Shown: piece by piece, positions 8,953 through 17,782 of the stretch
Numbering within the stretch: position 1 is the stretch's first letter
How the letters are laid out: the number at the start of each line of letters is the position of its first letter
Assembly (NCBI GenBank): GCA_024401275.1
Contig: JAKSLJ010000004.1
Coordinates: forward strand, 87,693 to 151,692
Length of the DNA: 64,000 nucleotides
DNA from: Bacteroidaceae bacterium
Lineage (GTDB): Bacteria > Bacteroidota > Bacteroidia > Bacteroidales > Bacteroidaceae
Reading direction: 5' to 3'
Notes under the pieces: generated by a model
What the model was told of the DNA's origin: nothing
Seen by the model: only the letters and a program-made list of their open reading frames with translations
The model's database searches: none
Program-made: the position numbers and the translations under genes

Positions 8953-9657
8953 ATGAAAAAGTTTCTTTTCAACATAATCCTTTTGGCAGGCTCTGTACCG
9001 GCATTTGCCCAGGAAGTTTCAGCTCCAATGGACTCCCTTAGCTACGCAGTCGGTGTACTTGCTGGCGAACAGACAAAGCAACTTATGGAAGCCAGCCAGC
9101 AGCGTTTCGAAAAGATGAACGCAACGTTTGATGAAACTGTCATGAAAGCTGCGATGAATGCGGTTCTCAATGGCGAAAAGGTTCCTTTCAACGCACAACA
9201 GGCAGTAGACATGCTCAACAGTGCTTTGGAAAAGGCTCACAAGGAAATGCTTGAGAACAACAAGAAGAAAGGCGAAGAATTCCTTGCCCAAAACGCAAAG
9301 GTCAAGGGCGTTGTGACTACCGCTTCTGGTCTTCAGTACAAGATTATCAAGAAGGTAAAGAAAGGCGAAATTCCTGCCGACAGTTCCAGAGTTAAGGTTC
9401 ACTACGAAGGTCACACCTTGGACGGAAAGGTATTTGACTCTTCATACAAGCGCGGCGAACCGGCTGAATTTGGTGTGAAGGGGGTCATCAAGGGATGGAC
9501 AGAGGTGCTTCAGCTCATGCCTGTAGGTTCTAAGTGGGAAGTATATATTCCTTCTGACCTTGGCTATGGTGAGCGTGGCACTCCTAATGGCGACATTGCT
9601 CCTAACGAAACTCTCGTCTTCACGATAGAACTCTTGGAGATTGTAAAAAAACAATAA
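8953..9657 (+). CDS. FKBP-type prolyl isomerase, periplasmic
   Basis: A 234-residue Mip-like prolyl isomerase with a cleavable signal peptide (MKKFLFNIILLAGSVPAFAQ), so periplasmic. A helical N-terminal domain (25-110) is followed by the FKBP domain (about 130-232, VKVHYEGHTLDGKVFDSS and GYGERGTP). Together the three paralogues would cover cytoplasm, lipid anchor and periplasm. A terminator follows directly. Confidence 0.93.
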   Translation: MKKFLFNIILLAGSVPAFAQEVSAPMDSLSYAVGVLAGEQTKQLMEASQQRFEKMNATFDETVMKAAMNAVLNGEKVPFNAQQAVDMLNSALEKAHKEMLENNKKKGEEFLAQNAKVKGVVTTASGLQYKIIKKVKKGEIPADSSRVKVHYEGHTLDGKVFDSSYKRGEPAEFGVKGVIKGWTEVLQLMPVGSKWEVYIPSDLGYGERGTPNGDIAPNETLVFTIELLEIVKKQ

Positions 9658-9661
9658 AAGA

Positions 9662-9702
9662 AAAGTCCCCACTTTCAAAACATTCAATGAGAGTGGGGAC
9701 TT
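9662..9702 (+). terminator. Terminator after the FKBP cluster
   Basis: AAGTCCCCACT pairs with AGTGGGGACTT around a loop of about 19 bases right after the last FKBP stop codon. The T-rich tract after it is weak. It may also serve the convergent minus-strand S4 gene. Confidence 0.6.
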
Positions 9703-9728
9703 ATTATATCTATTGCCAAAACATCACT

Positions 9729-10157
9729 TTATTCATCTTCTTCGTCGTCAAGGTCAAAGTCCAGGTCGAAGCCGAACATTGCAGGCTCCACGAAAGCATC
9801 CATGGCACGGCGATCTTTCTTCGTAGGACGACCAGTACCTTTCTGGCGATCGATAAAGCCACTTATTCTGCTCATCTCCAGAAGTTCATACTGCGATGCC
9901 GCTGTAACATTCTCATATATTTCAGGAAGAAGCTTTGCTCCAACACGCTGTTCAATGGTTTTCAGTATCTTGAACGAATATACGATAGGCGGTTTCTTTA
10001 CGTCGATGATGTCGCCGACCTTCACATTTGCCGATGGCTTCATGTTTACACCGCCTTTGGTAACTCTTCCGTTCTTGCACGCCTGAGCAGCTATGGAGCG
10101 TGTCTTGAAGATTCGCGCTGCCCAAAGCCATTTATCCACTCTTGCTATGTCTGCCAT
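9729..10157 (-). CDS. hslR: S4-domain RNA-binding protein, Hsp15 family
   Basis: A 142-residue protein with an N-terminal S4 RNA-binding domain (VDKWLWAARIFKTRSIAAQA, residues 7-26; GRVTKGG; KVGDIIDV). Hsp15 proteins bind 50S subunits carrying stalled nascent chains. A basic stretch GRPTKKDRR is followed by a very acidic tail (DLDDEEDE). It lies 8 bases after pth on the same strand. Hsp15 acts on peptidyl-tRNA-50S complexes and Pth cleaves peptidyl-tRNA, so the pairing makes sense for ribosome rescue. Confidence 0.88.
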   Translation of the reverse strand: MADIARVDKWLWAARIFKTRSIAAQACKNGRVTKGGVNMKPSANVKVGDIIDVKKPPIVYSFKILKTIEQRVGAKLLPEIYENVTAASQYELLEMSRISGFIDRQKGTGRPTKKDRRAMDAFVEPAMFGFDLDFDLDDEEDE

Positions 10158-10165
10158 ATTGCGGT

Positions 10166-10729
10166 TTACTTCTTGTTAAACTGATTCATAGTAATATTCA
10201 CTCCTGCAAGGACAAAGCTCTTGATAATCTCGCCGACAGTCTCAATGTTTGGCTTGAGAGTTTCCTTGTCCTCATCGGAAAACTTTCCGAGGACATAATC
10301 CACCTGTCCGCCACGACTGAACTCGTTGCCGATACCTACACGGAGTCGGGCATACTGCTGACCAATGAGTTGTTGAATGTGTCCAAGTCCATTGTGTCCG
10401 CCGTTGCTGCCACTTGCTTTCAGACGCAATTTGCCTAGTGGCAACTGTAACTCATCAACAATGACAAGCAGATGCTCCGTAGGAATATCCTCTTTTTCAA
10501 GCCAGTATCGCACGGCATTGCCTGAGAGGTTCATGTATGTGGTAGGCTTCAGCAGAATAAGTTTTCTACCCTTTACGCTTACCTCTGCGACATAGCCATA
10601 GCGCTTGTCAGCAAAGGTCACGCCATTTGCCTCTGCAAAAGCATCCACTGCCATCCAACCCACATTGTGGCGCGTCTCGTGATATTCAGGACCAGGATTG
10701 CCGAGACCTACGATCAGAAATTTTTCCAT
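10166..10729 (-). CDS. pth: Peptidyl-tRNA hydrolase
   Basis: A 187-residue esterase that releases peptides from peptidyl-tRNA that has dropped off ribosomes. The catalytic residues are visible: Asn10 and His20 in [18 protein letters not shown], and the Asp in [19 protein letters not shown] and SNGGHNGL are also diagnostic. It lies downstream of rplY on the minus strand, a common arrangement, but a terminator separates them here. Confidence 0.96.
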   Translation of the reverse strand: MEKFLIVGLGNPGPEYHETRHNVGWMAVDAFAEANGVTFADKRYGYVAEVSVKGRKLILLKPTTYMNLSGNAVRYWLEKEDIPTEHLLVIVDELQLPLGKLRLKASGSNGGHNGLGHIQQLIGQQYARLRVGIGNEFSRGGQVDYVLGKFSDEDKETLKPNIETVGEIIKSFVLAGVNITMNQFNKK

Positions 10730-10767
10730 CTTTAATATAATAGTAAATCAGTTCACTTGCTTATACG

Positions 10768-10793
10768 AAAAAGGGAGGGTATCGTACCCTCCC
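10768..10793 (-). terminator. rplY terminator
   Basis: On the minus strand a GGGAGGG stem with a short loop is followed by TTTTTC. It lies about 65 bases downstream of the rplY stop and would separate rplY from pth. Confidence 0.8.
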
Positions 10794-10858
10794 ATTGTTC
10801 TTTATAGAGCTGTGGAAGAGAAGTGGTTAGAACTCTTCCGCCTATTATTCTATAGAGA

Positions 10859-11446
10859 TTACTGCTGCTGAGCTGCCTGAATAGACTTACGAGTAGCCTT
10901 GATAGAGCAAACAACAACTTCTGGGCTTGTTGCGAAAGCGAGACCTTCGAAGCTGAGTGAGCCAACCTTGATAGACTTACCAATCTGGAGTGGAGTAACG
11001 TCAATATCAAGAACGTCAGGGATAGCAGTATACTTAGCCTTAACCTTGATAGAACGGATAGAGAGGTTGAGACGACCACCGGCACGTACACCTTCTGCAA
11101 GACCGTTGAGCTTAACAGGTACACCGATAACGATGTCCTTATCTTCTGTAATCTGGTAGAAGTCGATGTGGAGAACCTTATCAGTTGTTGGGTGGAACTG
11201 GATTTCCTTGATGATAGCCTTAACTTCCTTACCGCTGAGGTTGAGGTTTACGATGTAAACGTTTGGAGTGTAGATGAGATTGCGAACGTCAGCCATTGCT
11301 ACTGTGAAAGCAACTGCCTTAGGAGCGCCGTTTTCAGTTTCTACACCGTAGATGTTACAAGGGATGATGTCCTGCTTGCGAAGCTCACGAGTAGCCTTCT
11401 TGCCAAGCTCAGTACGTACTGTACCGTTGAGAGAGAATTCCTTCAT
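10859..11446 (-). CDS. rplY: 50S ribosomal protein L25 (Ctc-type, long form)
   Basis: A 195-residue L25/general stress protein of the long form: an L25 domain (residues 1-95, with RTELGKKATRELRKQ and DFYQI), which binds 5S rRNA, plus a beta-rich C-terminal domain. The C-terminus ends in a short Gln-rich tail. The leader is about 120 bases long and contains a hairpin (11516-11541). Confidence 0.95.
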   Translation of the reverse strand: MKEFSLNGTVRTELGKKATRELRKQDIIPCNIYGVETENGAPKAVAFTVAMADVRNLIYTPNVYIVNLNLSGKEVKAIIKEIQFHPTTDKVLHIDFYQITEDKDIVIGVPVKLNGLAEGVRAGGRLNLSIRSIKVKAKYTAIPDVLDIDVTPLQIGKSIKVGSLSFEGLAFATSPEVVVCSIKATRKSIQAAQQQ

Positions 11447-11515
11447 TTGTTTGAAAAATTAATGTGTTACTCTAAATTAGTTAATAAATAATCTGCTAAT
11501 TCACCATCACACTAT

Positions 11516-11541
11516 GGCATGTATTCGCATTCGAATATGCC
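11516..11541 (-). promoter_or_regulatory. Hairpin in the rplY leader
   Basis: GGCATATTCG and CGAATACATGCC pair around AATG (minus strand). It lies between the probable -7 box TACCTTTG (minus strand, 11574-11581) and the rplY start, so it would be in the 5' leader. A role in ribosomal-protein feedback is a guess. Confidence 0.4.
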
Positions 11542-11632
11542 GCGATTGTTAAAAAAGCGGGTGCAAAGGTACAATTATTTTATGATTTATGATGTATGAT
11601 TCGTGTTTTTTGTTGAAAAAAATGTTATTTTC

Positions 11633-11663
11633 TTGCGGGATATATGTTTTTTTTGTACTTTTG
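11633..11663 (+). promoter_or_regulatory. Promoter of nusB operon
   Basis: TTG at 11633-11635 and TACTTTTG at 11656-11663, spacer 20 bp. It supports the nusB start at 11726 rather than an upstream in-frame ATG at 11603. Confidence 0.7.
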
Positions 11664-11725
11664 CGCTCGTAATTTGCCTTTATTCATACCGAAAAGGCGG
11701 TTATTTTCAACATACATATATAGAT

Positions 11726-12667
11726 ATGATAAACAGAGATCTCATCAGAACTAAGATTGTACAGCTCACTTACGCTTACTATGTGAACGGTAACGACGAC
11801 CAGACAAACGCAGAGAAGGAACTGCTTTTCAGCCTTTCCAAAGCTCACGATTTATATCTGTTCATGCTTCATTTTATCGTCTCAATAAGAGATGAAGCTG
11901 AATATTTGTGGACTGTCAACAGCAATCGCTTACAGAGAGAGGGCGGTGAGAAAACAAGCAGAAACTTTATTGACAACAAGTTTATTCTGCAACTGAAGAA
12001 CAACTCACAGCTTAACGAACTCATCGAGAAGAAAAAGATGACATGGGAGGAAGATAAGGAAGTGGTACACAAGGTGCTGCAGCTTATCGAACAGAGTGAG
12101 CAATACAAGCTCTATCAGGAGAAGCCTCTCACCACATACGAAGACGACAGAAACTTGTGGAAATACATCTACAAGACTATCATCAGCACAAATGATGATA
12201 TTGACGACGCCATAGAAGAGCTCAGCCTCTACTGGAACGACGACCGCTTTGTGGTAGATACTTTCGTTCTCAAGACAATCAAGCGATTCGAGGAGAAGAA
12301 CGGCTCAGCACAGCCTCTGCTTGATGAATACAGAAATGTAGATGACAAGAACTTCGCCATCAATCTCTTCCGCAATGCTATTGACAACTGCGAAGAGTAT
12401 AGAGGATACATGCAAAGCGTGTCACAAAACTGGGACATAAGTCGTCTCTCGACCATGGACATCGTACTTCTACAGCTAGCCATTGCCGAAATGTTGACTT
12501 TCCCAGAGATTGCTGTCCAGGTAACAATCAACGAATTCATTGATCTTGCAAAGATGTACAGCACCCCAAAGAGCTCTGGCTACATCAACGGTATGCTCGA
12601 CACCATAGCAAGAATGCTCCATGAAAAAGGGTTGATGCTAAAGCCGGTAGGACGCAAGAACTTGTAA
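11726..12667 (+). CDS. nusB: Transcription antitermination factor NusB, long Bacteroidota form
   Basis: A 313-residue protein whose C-terminal half (about 180-300) is the NusB fold that binds boxA RNA in rRNA leaders: RNVDDKNFAINLFR, WDISRLSTMDIVLLQLAIAEM and TINEFIDLAKMYS. The N-terminal half (MINRDLIRTKIVQLTYAYYV) also resembles the start of NusB but is elongated, as in other Bacteroidota. The in-frame extension back to 11603 crosses the promoter and is rejected. First gene of a likely nusB-yajC-YbbR-coaE cluster. Confidence 0.9.
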   Translation: MINRDLIRTKIVQLTYAYYVNGNDDQTNAEKELLFSLSKAHDLYLFMLHFIVSIRDEAEYLWTVNSNRLQREGGEKTSRNFIDNKFILQLKNNSQLNELIEKKKMTWEEDKEVVHKVLQLIEQSEQYKLYQEKPLTTYEDDRNLWKYIYKTIISTNDDIDDAIEELSLYWNDDRFVVDTFVLKTIKRFEEKNGSAQPLLDEYRNVDDKNFAINLFRNAIDNCEEYRGYMQSVSQNWDISRLSTMDIVLLQLAIAEMLTFPEIAVQVTINEFIDLAKMYSTPKSSGYINGMLDTIARMLHEKGLMLKPVGRKNL

Positions 12668-12668
12668 G

Positions 12669-12812
12669 AATGCTGAATGCAGAATGTAAAATGCAAAATG
12701 CTGAATGCAGAATGCAGAATGCAGAATTTCAAAGTATCCCCCCAAAAAACTAAAAACCTAAAACTAAAAACCTAAAACTAAAAACCTAAAACTAAAAACC
12801 AAAAACTAAAAA
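12669..12812. repeat. Two intergenic simple-repeat tracts
   Basis: 12669-12730 repeats AATGCAGA/AATGCTG-like units. 12745-12812 repeats AAAAACCTAAAACT-like units. They fill most of the gap between nusB and yajC and have no coding potential. Confidence 0.85.
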
Positions 12813-12815
12813 GAT

Positions 12816-13151
12816 ATGAATACAATGTTTCTCGCTGCACAGGCAGCACAAGGAGGAGGCGACTACTCTTTCCTTATAATGATGGTGATAATCTTTGCTA
12901 TCATGTGGTTCTTCATGATTCGTCCTCAGCAGAAGAAGCAGAAGGAAATCCGCAATTTCCAGAATGCTCTTCAGCCAGGCGCAAAGGTTGTAACAAGCGG
13001 TGGTGTCTATGGCACAGTACGTTCTGTTGACCTTGAGAAGAACATCATCAACCTTGAGATTGCAAAAGGCGTAACCATTACTGTTGACAAGGGCTGTGTA
13101 TTTGCAGACACATCTGACAGCCTTGCAACAGGAGGTAACTACCAGAAATAA
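12816..13151 (+). CDS. yajC: Preprotein translocase accessory subunit YajC
   Basis: A 111-residue protein with one N-terminal membrane helix (about residues 15-36, FLIMMVIIFAIMWFFMI), the RPQQKKQKE sequence that follows it in YajC proteins, and a cytoplasmic SH3-like part (GAKVVTSGGVYGTV). It associates with SecDF. Set in the cluster between nusB and a YbbR-domain gene. Confidence 0.94.
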   Translation: MNTMFLAAQAAQGGGDYSFLIMMVIIFAIMWFFMIRPQQKKQKEIRNFQNALQPGAKVVTSGGVYGTVRSVDLEKNIINLEIAKGVTITVDKGCVFADTSDSLATGGNYQK

Positions 13152-13205
13152 GCAATGTTTCTCCTTTAACTCCAACCGCTCACGCTTCTAAGCTGACAAG
13201 AAAGA

Positions 13206-14183
13206 ATGCCGGAAAATACTGACGCACAAAGCAATAATTTTCTCAAGCGTTTTATGAGACTGCTGAACAGGGAATATCTCGTTTTCCTGTTCCTGCTCTT
13301 CCTAAGCACAGCCTTCTGGGCATTCCTGACAGGCAACAATGTCTATGAAGGCGAAATGAAAGTGTGCATCAGGCTCTCTGGCTGCCCGAAGAATGTCGTT
13401 CTTCTGAATTCAGAAACCGATTCAGTCGCTCTGACCATCAAGGATACCGGTTGGAAGTTCTTCTGGTACTATACCGTCAAGCATACGGACAAGGAACTTT
13501 ATGTCCCATTTGCCGATTACAAGCAGGGAGACGTGGTAACAATCTCCAATGCTGAAATACAGCGCCTTTTGTTCAAACAGCAAGTTCTCGCTCCTACAAC
13601 AAGCATAACCTCCCTGAAACGAGATGCCATAACATTCCGCTTCAATATGGGTGCGCACAAGCGAGTTCCTGTCCGTTTCAACGGTACGCTGAACACAAAG
13701 TCGGCAATTACCATCATACAGCCTGACTCCGTCGATGTCTATGCCAGCGACGAGATGCTGAAGAACATTCGTGAGATAAGGACAGACACCACAAGATACG
13801 AACTGCAGCAAGACACTATCCGTACGGAAATTGCTCTTGAGAAAACCCGCAACGTCAAGGTTATCCCAAGCATTGTTGACTTGACGATCTTCCGCATAAC
13901 ATTTGTCGAAAAGACAACACCGGTGCGCGTAGAATGTATCAATGAACCTACGGGAAAGCGACTGAGCCTGCAAACGCCAAAAGTAGAAGTGAGGTACTAT
14001 GTTGATCAGAAGATTCACGACAATGTGAATCCGGAAATGTTCAAAGTTGTCGCCGACTATAATGATGTGGCAAACCTGGTGTCTGACAAGGTGGAACTGA
14101 AGCTCATCAGTGCGCCAAACTATGTAAAGAATGTCAGATTGCTCACTACAACGTCCGATTACCGTATAGACGAAATGCAATGA
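13206..14183 (+). CDS. YbbR-like domain membrane protein (CdaR-like)
   Basis: A 325-residue protein with one N-terminal membrane helix (about 25-44, LVFLFLLFLSTAFWAFL) and a long extracytoplasmic beta-rich region with YbbR-type repeats (VPVRFNGTLNTKSAITIIQPDSV; TPVRVECINEPTGKRL). In Firmicutes YbbR/CdaR regulates a diadenylate cyclase, but no cyclase gene is visible here, so that role is not claimed. Its last 4 bases overlap coaE, indicating coupled translation. Confidence 0.8.
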   Translation: MPENTDAQSNNFLKRFMRLLNREYLVFLFLLFLSTAFWAFLTGNNVYEGEMKVCIRLSGCPKNVVLLNSETDSVALTIKDTGWKFFWYYTVKHTDKELYVPFADYKQGDVVTISNAEIQRLLFKQQVLAPTTSITSLKRDAITFRFNMGAHKRVPVRFNGTLNTKSAITIIQPDSVDVYASDEMLKNIREIRTDTTRYELQQDTIRTEIALEKTRNVKVIPSIVDLTIFRITFVEKTTPVRVECINEPTGKRLSLQTPKVEVRYYVDQKIHDNVNPEMFKVVADYNDVANLVSDKVELKLISAPNYVKNVRLLTTTSDYRIDEMQ

Positions 14184-14734
14184 GAATAGCAGTTACAGGC
14201 GGAATAGGCAGTGGCAAGAGTTATGTTGCCAATATGCTGCGTGAACGCGGAATAGTGGTTTACGACTGCGACTCTGCGGCAAAGCGACTGATGCTCAGCT
14301 CGCCAGCCATACGCAAGCAACTTACGGAAGCGGTTGGAGCAGATGCCTATCTTGCAGACGGCAAGCTAAACAAGGCGGCAATATCACGCTTTCTCCTAGC
14401 CTCAGACGAGAACACGAAAGTGATAAACAGCATCGTCCATCCCGTCGTTGCAGAGGATTTCCTCAGCTCGGGAACACAGTGGATGGAATGTGCCATACTC
14501 TTTGAAAGCGGTTTCGACAAACTCGTTGACAAGGTTGTATGCGTGACAGCACCGCTCGAAACACGCATAGAGCGCATAATGAAGCGCGACTCCATCAGCA
14601 GAGCACAGACTCTGGAATGGATTAACAAGCAACTTCCGCAGGAAGAACTGGTCAGTCGTTCAGACTTCACCATAACAAATGACAACAAACACAATTTATC
14701 AAATCAAATAAAAACCCTAATAGCCACACTCTAA
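14180..14734 (+). CDS. coaE: Dephospho-CoA kinase
   Basis: A 184-residue P-loop kinase for the last step of coenzyme A synthesis. The Walker A motif GGIGSGKS is at residues 7-14; VYDCDSAAKRL and the ESGFDKLVD lid segment are also visible. The start overlaps the YbbR gene by 4 bases (ATGA). Confidence 0.95.
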   Translation: MRIAVTGGIGSGKSYVANMLRERGIVVYDCDSAAKRLMLSSPAIRKQLTEAVGADAYLADGKLNKAAISRFLLASDENTKVINSIVHPVVAEDFLSSGTQWMECAILFESGFDKLVDKVVCVTAPLETRIERIMKRDSISRAQTLEWINKQLPQEELVSRSDFTITNDNKHNLSNQIKTLIATL

Positions 14735-14762
14735 GTGTAGCAAACAAACTAACAAAAACGAT

Positions 14763-15194
14763 ATGAAAGATACTATTATCGCTATTTCTGGAAAGCCAGG
14801 ACTTTATAAGCTCATCTCTCGTGGTAACAACAATCTCATTGTTGAGACAGTTGACGCAACACGCCGCCGCATGCCTGTTTTCGCATCTGACCGCGTAACA
14901 AGCCTCCGCGATACTGCTATGTACACTGACTCTGAGGACAAGCCACTCTTGGAGATTCTTGACATCATGTGCAATAAGGAAGAGGGCAAGGAGACAGCCA
15001 TCAACTACAAGAAGGCTACAGGCAAGGAACTCCGTGAGTACTTCGCAGAGATTCTTCCTGACTTCGACCGTGACCGCGTACACGACAGCGACATCAAGAA
15101 GCTCCTTCAGTGGTACAACATTCTCGTAAAGAATGGCATCACTGACTTCCTTGATGAGGAAGAGCAGGCAGAAGAAGCTGCAGAAGCTGAATAA
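14763..15194 (+). CDS. DUF5606 family protein
   Basis: A 143-residue soluble protein that I recognise as the DUF5606 type seen across Bacteroidota: it starts MKDTIIAISGKPGLYKLISR, with an SH3-like start, a helical second half (GKELREYFAEILPDFDRDRV) and an acidic tail (EEEQAEEAAEAE). Function unknown. It lies between coaE and nth on the same strand, 28 bases after coaE. Confidence 0.8.
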   Translation: MKDTIIAISGKPGLYKLISRGNNNLIVETVDATRRRMPVFASDRVTSLRDTAMYTDSEDKPLLEILDIMCNKEEGKETAINYKKATGKELREYFAEILPDFDRDRVHDSDIKKLLQWYNILVKNGITDFLDEEEQAEEAAEAE

Positions 15195-15233
15195 TCGGCA
15201 AATCAACAAATCGTCAAATCTGCAAATGACGTT

Positions 15234-15869
15234 GTGACACAAAAGGAAAGATACACTCATATCCTTGAATATTTCAAGAAGACAGATCCGAACATAACCA
15301 CCGAGTTGGAGTTCGGCTCTGTCTTCCAACTTTTGGTAGCAGTCATACTCAGCGCGCAATGTACCGACAAGCGCGTCAACATGATTACGCCAGAACTTTT
15401 CGCTGCCTTTCCTGACGCGAAAGCCATGGCACAAGCCGAACCAGAAGAAATCTTTGAGTATATCCGTAGCGTCTCTTATCCTAATTCCAAGGCAAAGCAC
15501 ATTGCAGAAACAGCACGAATTATCTGCGAGAAATTCAACGGCGAAGTGCCTTCGCTCTTCGAAGACCTCATCACTCTGCCTGGCGTAGGACGCAAGACGG
15601 CAAATGTCATGGAGGCAGTAGCTTTCGGACAGGCAGCCATGCCGGTAGATACTCATGTGTTCAGAGTGTCGCACAGGCTTGGACTTGTACCTAAGACAGC
15701 AAACACGCCATTCAAGGTTGAGCAGAAACTGAAGGCTAACATTCCAGACGAATACATGGCAGATGCCCACCACTGGCTCCTGCTTCATGGTCGCTACATT
15801 TGCCAGAGCAGAAAACCGAAATGCACATCATGTCCATTCGACAATTTCTGTCCCAAGAATATTCAATAA
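15234..15869 (+). CDS. nth: Endonuclease III
   Basis: A 211-residue base-excision repair glycosylase/AP lyase for oxidised pyrimidines. Seen: the helix-hairpin-helix LPGVGRKTAN with its catalytic Lys, the catalytic Asp in PVDTHVFR, and the [4Fe-4S] cysteines near the C-terminus (CQSRKPKCTSCPFDNFC). The start codon appears to be GTG at 15234; no ATG in frame is suitably placed. The 39-base gap before it carries a short AAATC-type repeat. Confidence 0.95.
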   Translation: MTQKERYTHILEYFKKTDPNITTELEFGSVFQLLVAVILSAQCTDKRVNMITPELFAAFPDAKAMAQAEPEEIFEYIRSVSYPNSKAKHIAETARIICEKFNGEVPSLFEDLITLPGVGRKTANVMEAVAFGQAAMPVDTHVFRVSHRLGLVPKTANTPFKVEQKLKANIPDEYMADAHHWLLLHGRYICQSRKPKCTSCPFDNFCPKNIQ

Positions 15870-15877
15870 CAAAAGAC

Positions 15878-15968
15878 TTTCCCCTTTTCACTTTTTTCTC
15901 TCTACTCTCTACTTTTCACTCTCCTCTTTTCACTTTTTCCACTCTCCACTTTCCACTTTTCCACTCCC
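15878..15968. repeat. Polypyrimidine simple-repeat tract
   Basis: About 90 bases on the plus strand are almost entirely C and T in repeats such as CCACTTTCCACTTTTC. It fills the gap between nth and the HAD gene and reaches the HAD start codon, leaving no purine-rich ribosome-binding site. Confidence 0.85.
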
Positions 15969-16610
15969 ATGATAAAGGCTGCATTGTTTGATTTGGACGG
16001 CACTCTGATAGACACAGAGAATCAATACACCAAGATATGGCATGAGATAGCCGTAACTTTCCGTCCTGATGTTGAAAGATTGGAGTATCTTATCAAGGGT
16101 ACTACGCTCACATCCATCTTCGCCACATATTTTCCTGACCCTAAGGTTCAGGAGGAAGTTTTCAAGATGCTCGACAAGGGCGAATCGCAGATGACATACG
16201 AGTTCTATCCTGGAGCCATTGAGTTCATCAACGACCTGAAGGAGCATGGCGTAAAATGTGCCATCGTAACATCTTCCAACAAACTGAAGATGCAGTATTT
16301 CCAGGCATACAATCCCCAGGCATATGACCTCTTCGACTTTGTCCTGACCTCCGAAGACTTCAAGGCTTCAAAGCCGAATCCTGACTGCTATCTTCGTGGA
16401 GCAGAAGTTTGCGGTGCAGGCATCGACGAATGTGCGGTTTTCGAGGATGCCTTCACCGGTCTTCAGGCAGGCATGAGCTCTGGCATTTTCACCATCGGAC
16501 TTCCTACCGGCAATCCTGTAGAAGCAATAAAGGACAAGTGCCACTATGTTCTCAACGACTGGCAGAACTTCACTTACCAGAAACTCTGCTCAATAGTGGA
16601 GAGCCGTTAA
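15969..16610 (+). CDS. HAD-superfamily phosphatase, beta-phosphoglucomutase-like
   Basis: A 213-residue HAD hydrolase. Motif I is LFDLDGTLID (nucleophile Asp and acid/base Asp, about residues 8-10), motif II VTSSN, motif III the Lys in KASKPNPD, and motif IV VFEDAFTG. The alpha-helical cap between motifs I and II puts it in the phosphoglucomutase/phosphatase class. The substrate cannot be read from sequence. Confidence 0.85.
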   Translation: MIKAALFDLDGTLIDTENQYTKIWHEIAVTFRPDVERLEYLIKGTTLTSIFATYFPDPKVQEEVFKMLDKGESQMTYEFYPGAIEFINDLKEHGVKCAIVTSSNKLKMQYFQAYNPQAYDLFDFVLTSEDFKASKPNPDCYLRGAEVCGAGIDECAVFEDAFTGLQAGMSSGIFTIGLPTGNPVEAIKDKCHYVLNDWQNFTYQKLCSIVESR

Positions 16611-16671
16611 CTATTGAAATCTGCAGAGATGTTTGCGACACTGTCGCAAACATTAACATGGAGTCATTTCC

Positions 16672-17098
16672 TTGAACTTGTCGCAATTGAGGATAGTACA
16701 AAAAGAATGTTCTATGAGAAAGTCTCAGAGTCAAAAAAAATGGGGCGTTCGCAAGCTTCGTGAGAACATAAACAAGATGTACTACGAGCGGACTCTCATT
16801 GCCGCAAAACCAGAAGACGAGATCATTGACACACTTGTGAATGAACGCATAGAAACATGTCCAGAGGTTCAACTGAAGTCATCGTATGTTTTGGATTTCC
16901 TTGGATTATCGGGATATTATAGCGAAGAAGAACTAGAGGATGCTATCTTGGTGAATCTTGACTGAGCATATAGAACTGATGATGCTTGGAGAAGATAATA
17001 TCAAAGTTGCCCAGTATCTCACGAAACTTCCTGACAAGCAGTGGTTTATTGATAAGCTTAACAAATCAATCGCAATAGCAAAAGCTTTGAAGGAGTAA
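16672..17098 (+). pseudogene. Remnant of a DUF1016 (YhcG-like) nuclease gene
   Basis: Two short frames together resemble a decayed DUF1016/PDDEXK protein. The first (16672-16965) has KKWGVRKLRENINKMYYERT and SSYVLDFLGLSGYYSEEELE, which match the N-terminal part of that family. The second, in another frame up to 17098, has MMLGEDNIKVAQYLTKLPDK, like the family's C-terminal end. The catalytic core between them is missing and the frames are offset, so this is a deletion plus frameshift. Family recognition is from memory. Confidence 0.55.
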
Positions 17099-17139
17099 TC
17101 AAAATACAATAAAACGACGGTTCGTCCGTTATATATATT

Positions 17140-17190
17140 GAGGTCCCCTCAATAGTTCCCTCCCTTTGGGGGAGGGCGGAGGGAGAGGCC
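17140..17190 (+). repeat. REP-like element (CTCCC...GGGAG family)
   Basis: GTTCCCTCCCTTTGGGGGAG followed by GGCGGAGGGAG. The same family occurs at 22107-22145 and, as an inverted pair, at 25605-25717, where it lies inside genes. Confidence 0.7.
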
Positions 17191-17625
17191 TAGCCCAATG
17201 CTCATTATGGCTTAAACTGATTGAGCATTACAGAAGGTTGCATAATAATTCGTGACCTCTTGCCGGCGGGCAAGGAATACATAAAAGAAAAGCGTTTATG
17301 GACGCTTGTTTTTGGCAAATCTAACTACCACTTTCAGATTACCAATCAAAAGCAAGTCAGAAGTAGATGCTACGGTTGGATTATATATCTACCCGTCAGC
17401 GTACAGAGGGCGAATTGCGTCCTCATGTACGCTTTATGGGTATATTATATCCTCATCGTAGGTATCATTCTGTTCGTTTATTGGTAAGGCTGTGGTAGGC
17501 CGGATTTGCAAGCGAGCAGAAGTAAGATACCTACGTTTTTTTATGCCCTTTCTCGGGCAATAACCTTATATCTTAATCATCGCCATGTCATGGGTATCGC
17601 TTGGCAGTGTTCAGCCTGTAAGGCT

Positions 17626-17782
17626 GTACTATGAGTAACCGGGTACGTAGTGCCCGGCTTAGAATGTCGCGTAAGGAAAGTGCCTGGAAGCCACTACCTT
17701 ATACGTATCAGGTAATGGCTTCCAGCCAGATATCCGTAGTTTATCTTTATCCCGGCACTTCGTACCCGGTTACTCATAGTAC
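17626..17782. repeat. Large nested palindromic element
   Basis: Outer arms of about 32 bp (left beginning GTACTATGAGTAACCGGGTA, right its complement with 2-3 mismatches) enclose inner arms GGAAGCC...GGCTTCC. It ends 35 bases before the methyltransferase-like start codon and probably contributes to its 5' leader if transcribed. No transposase is present; it looks like a non-autonomous palindromic element. Confidence 0.8.

Noticed and set aside
14667-15788. 373-codon minus-strand frame
   Set aside because: Runs antisense to DUF5606 and nth, both with clear family motifs.
17221-17487. 88-codon frame starting with TTG between the DUF1016 remnant and the methyltransferases
   Set aside because: No recognisable domain, no promoter, unusual start and a region of palindromes; coding is not supported.
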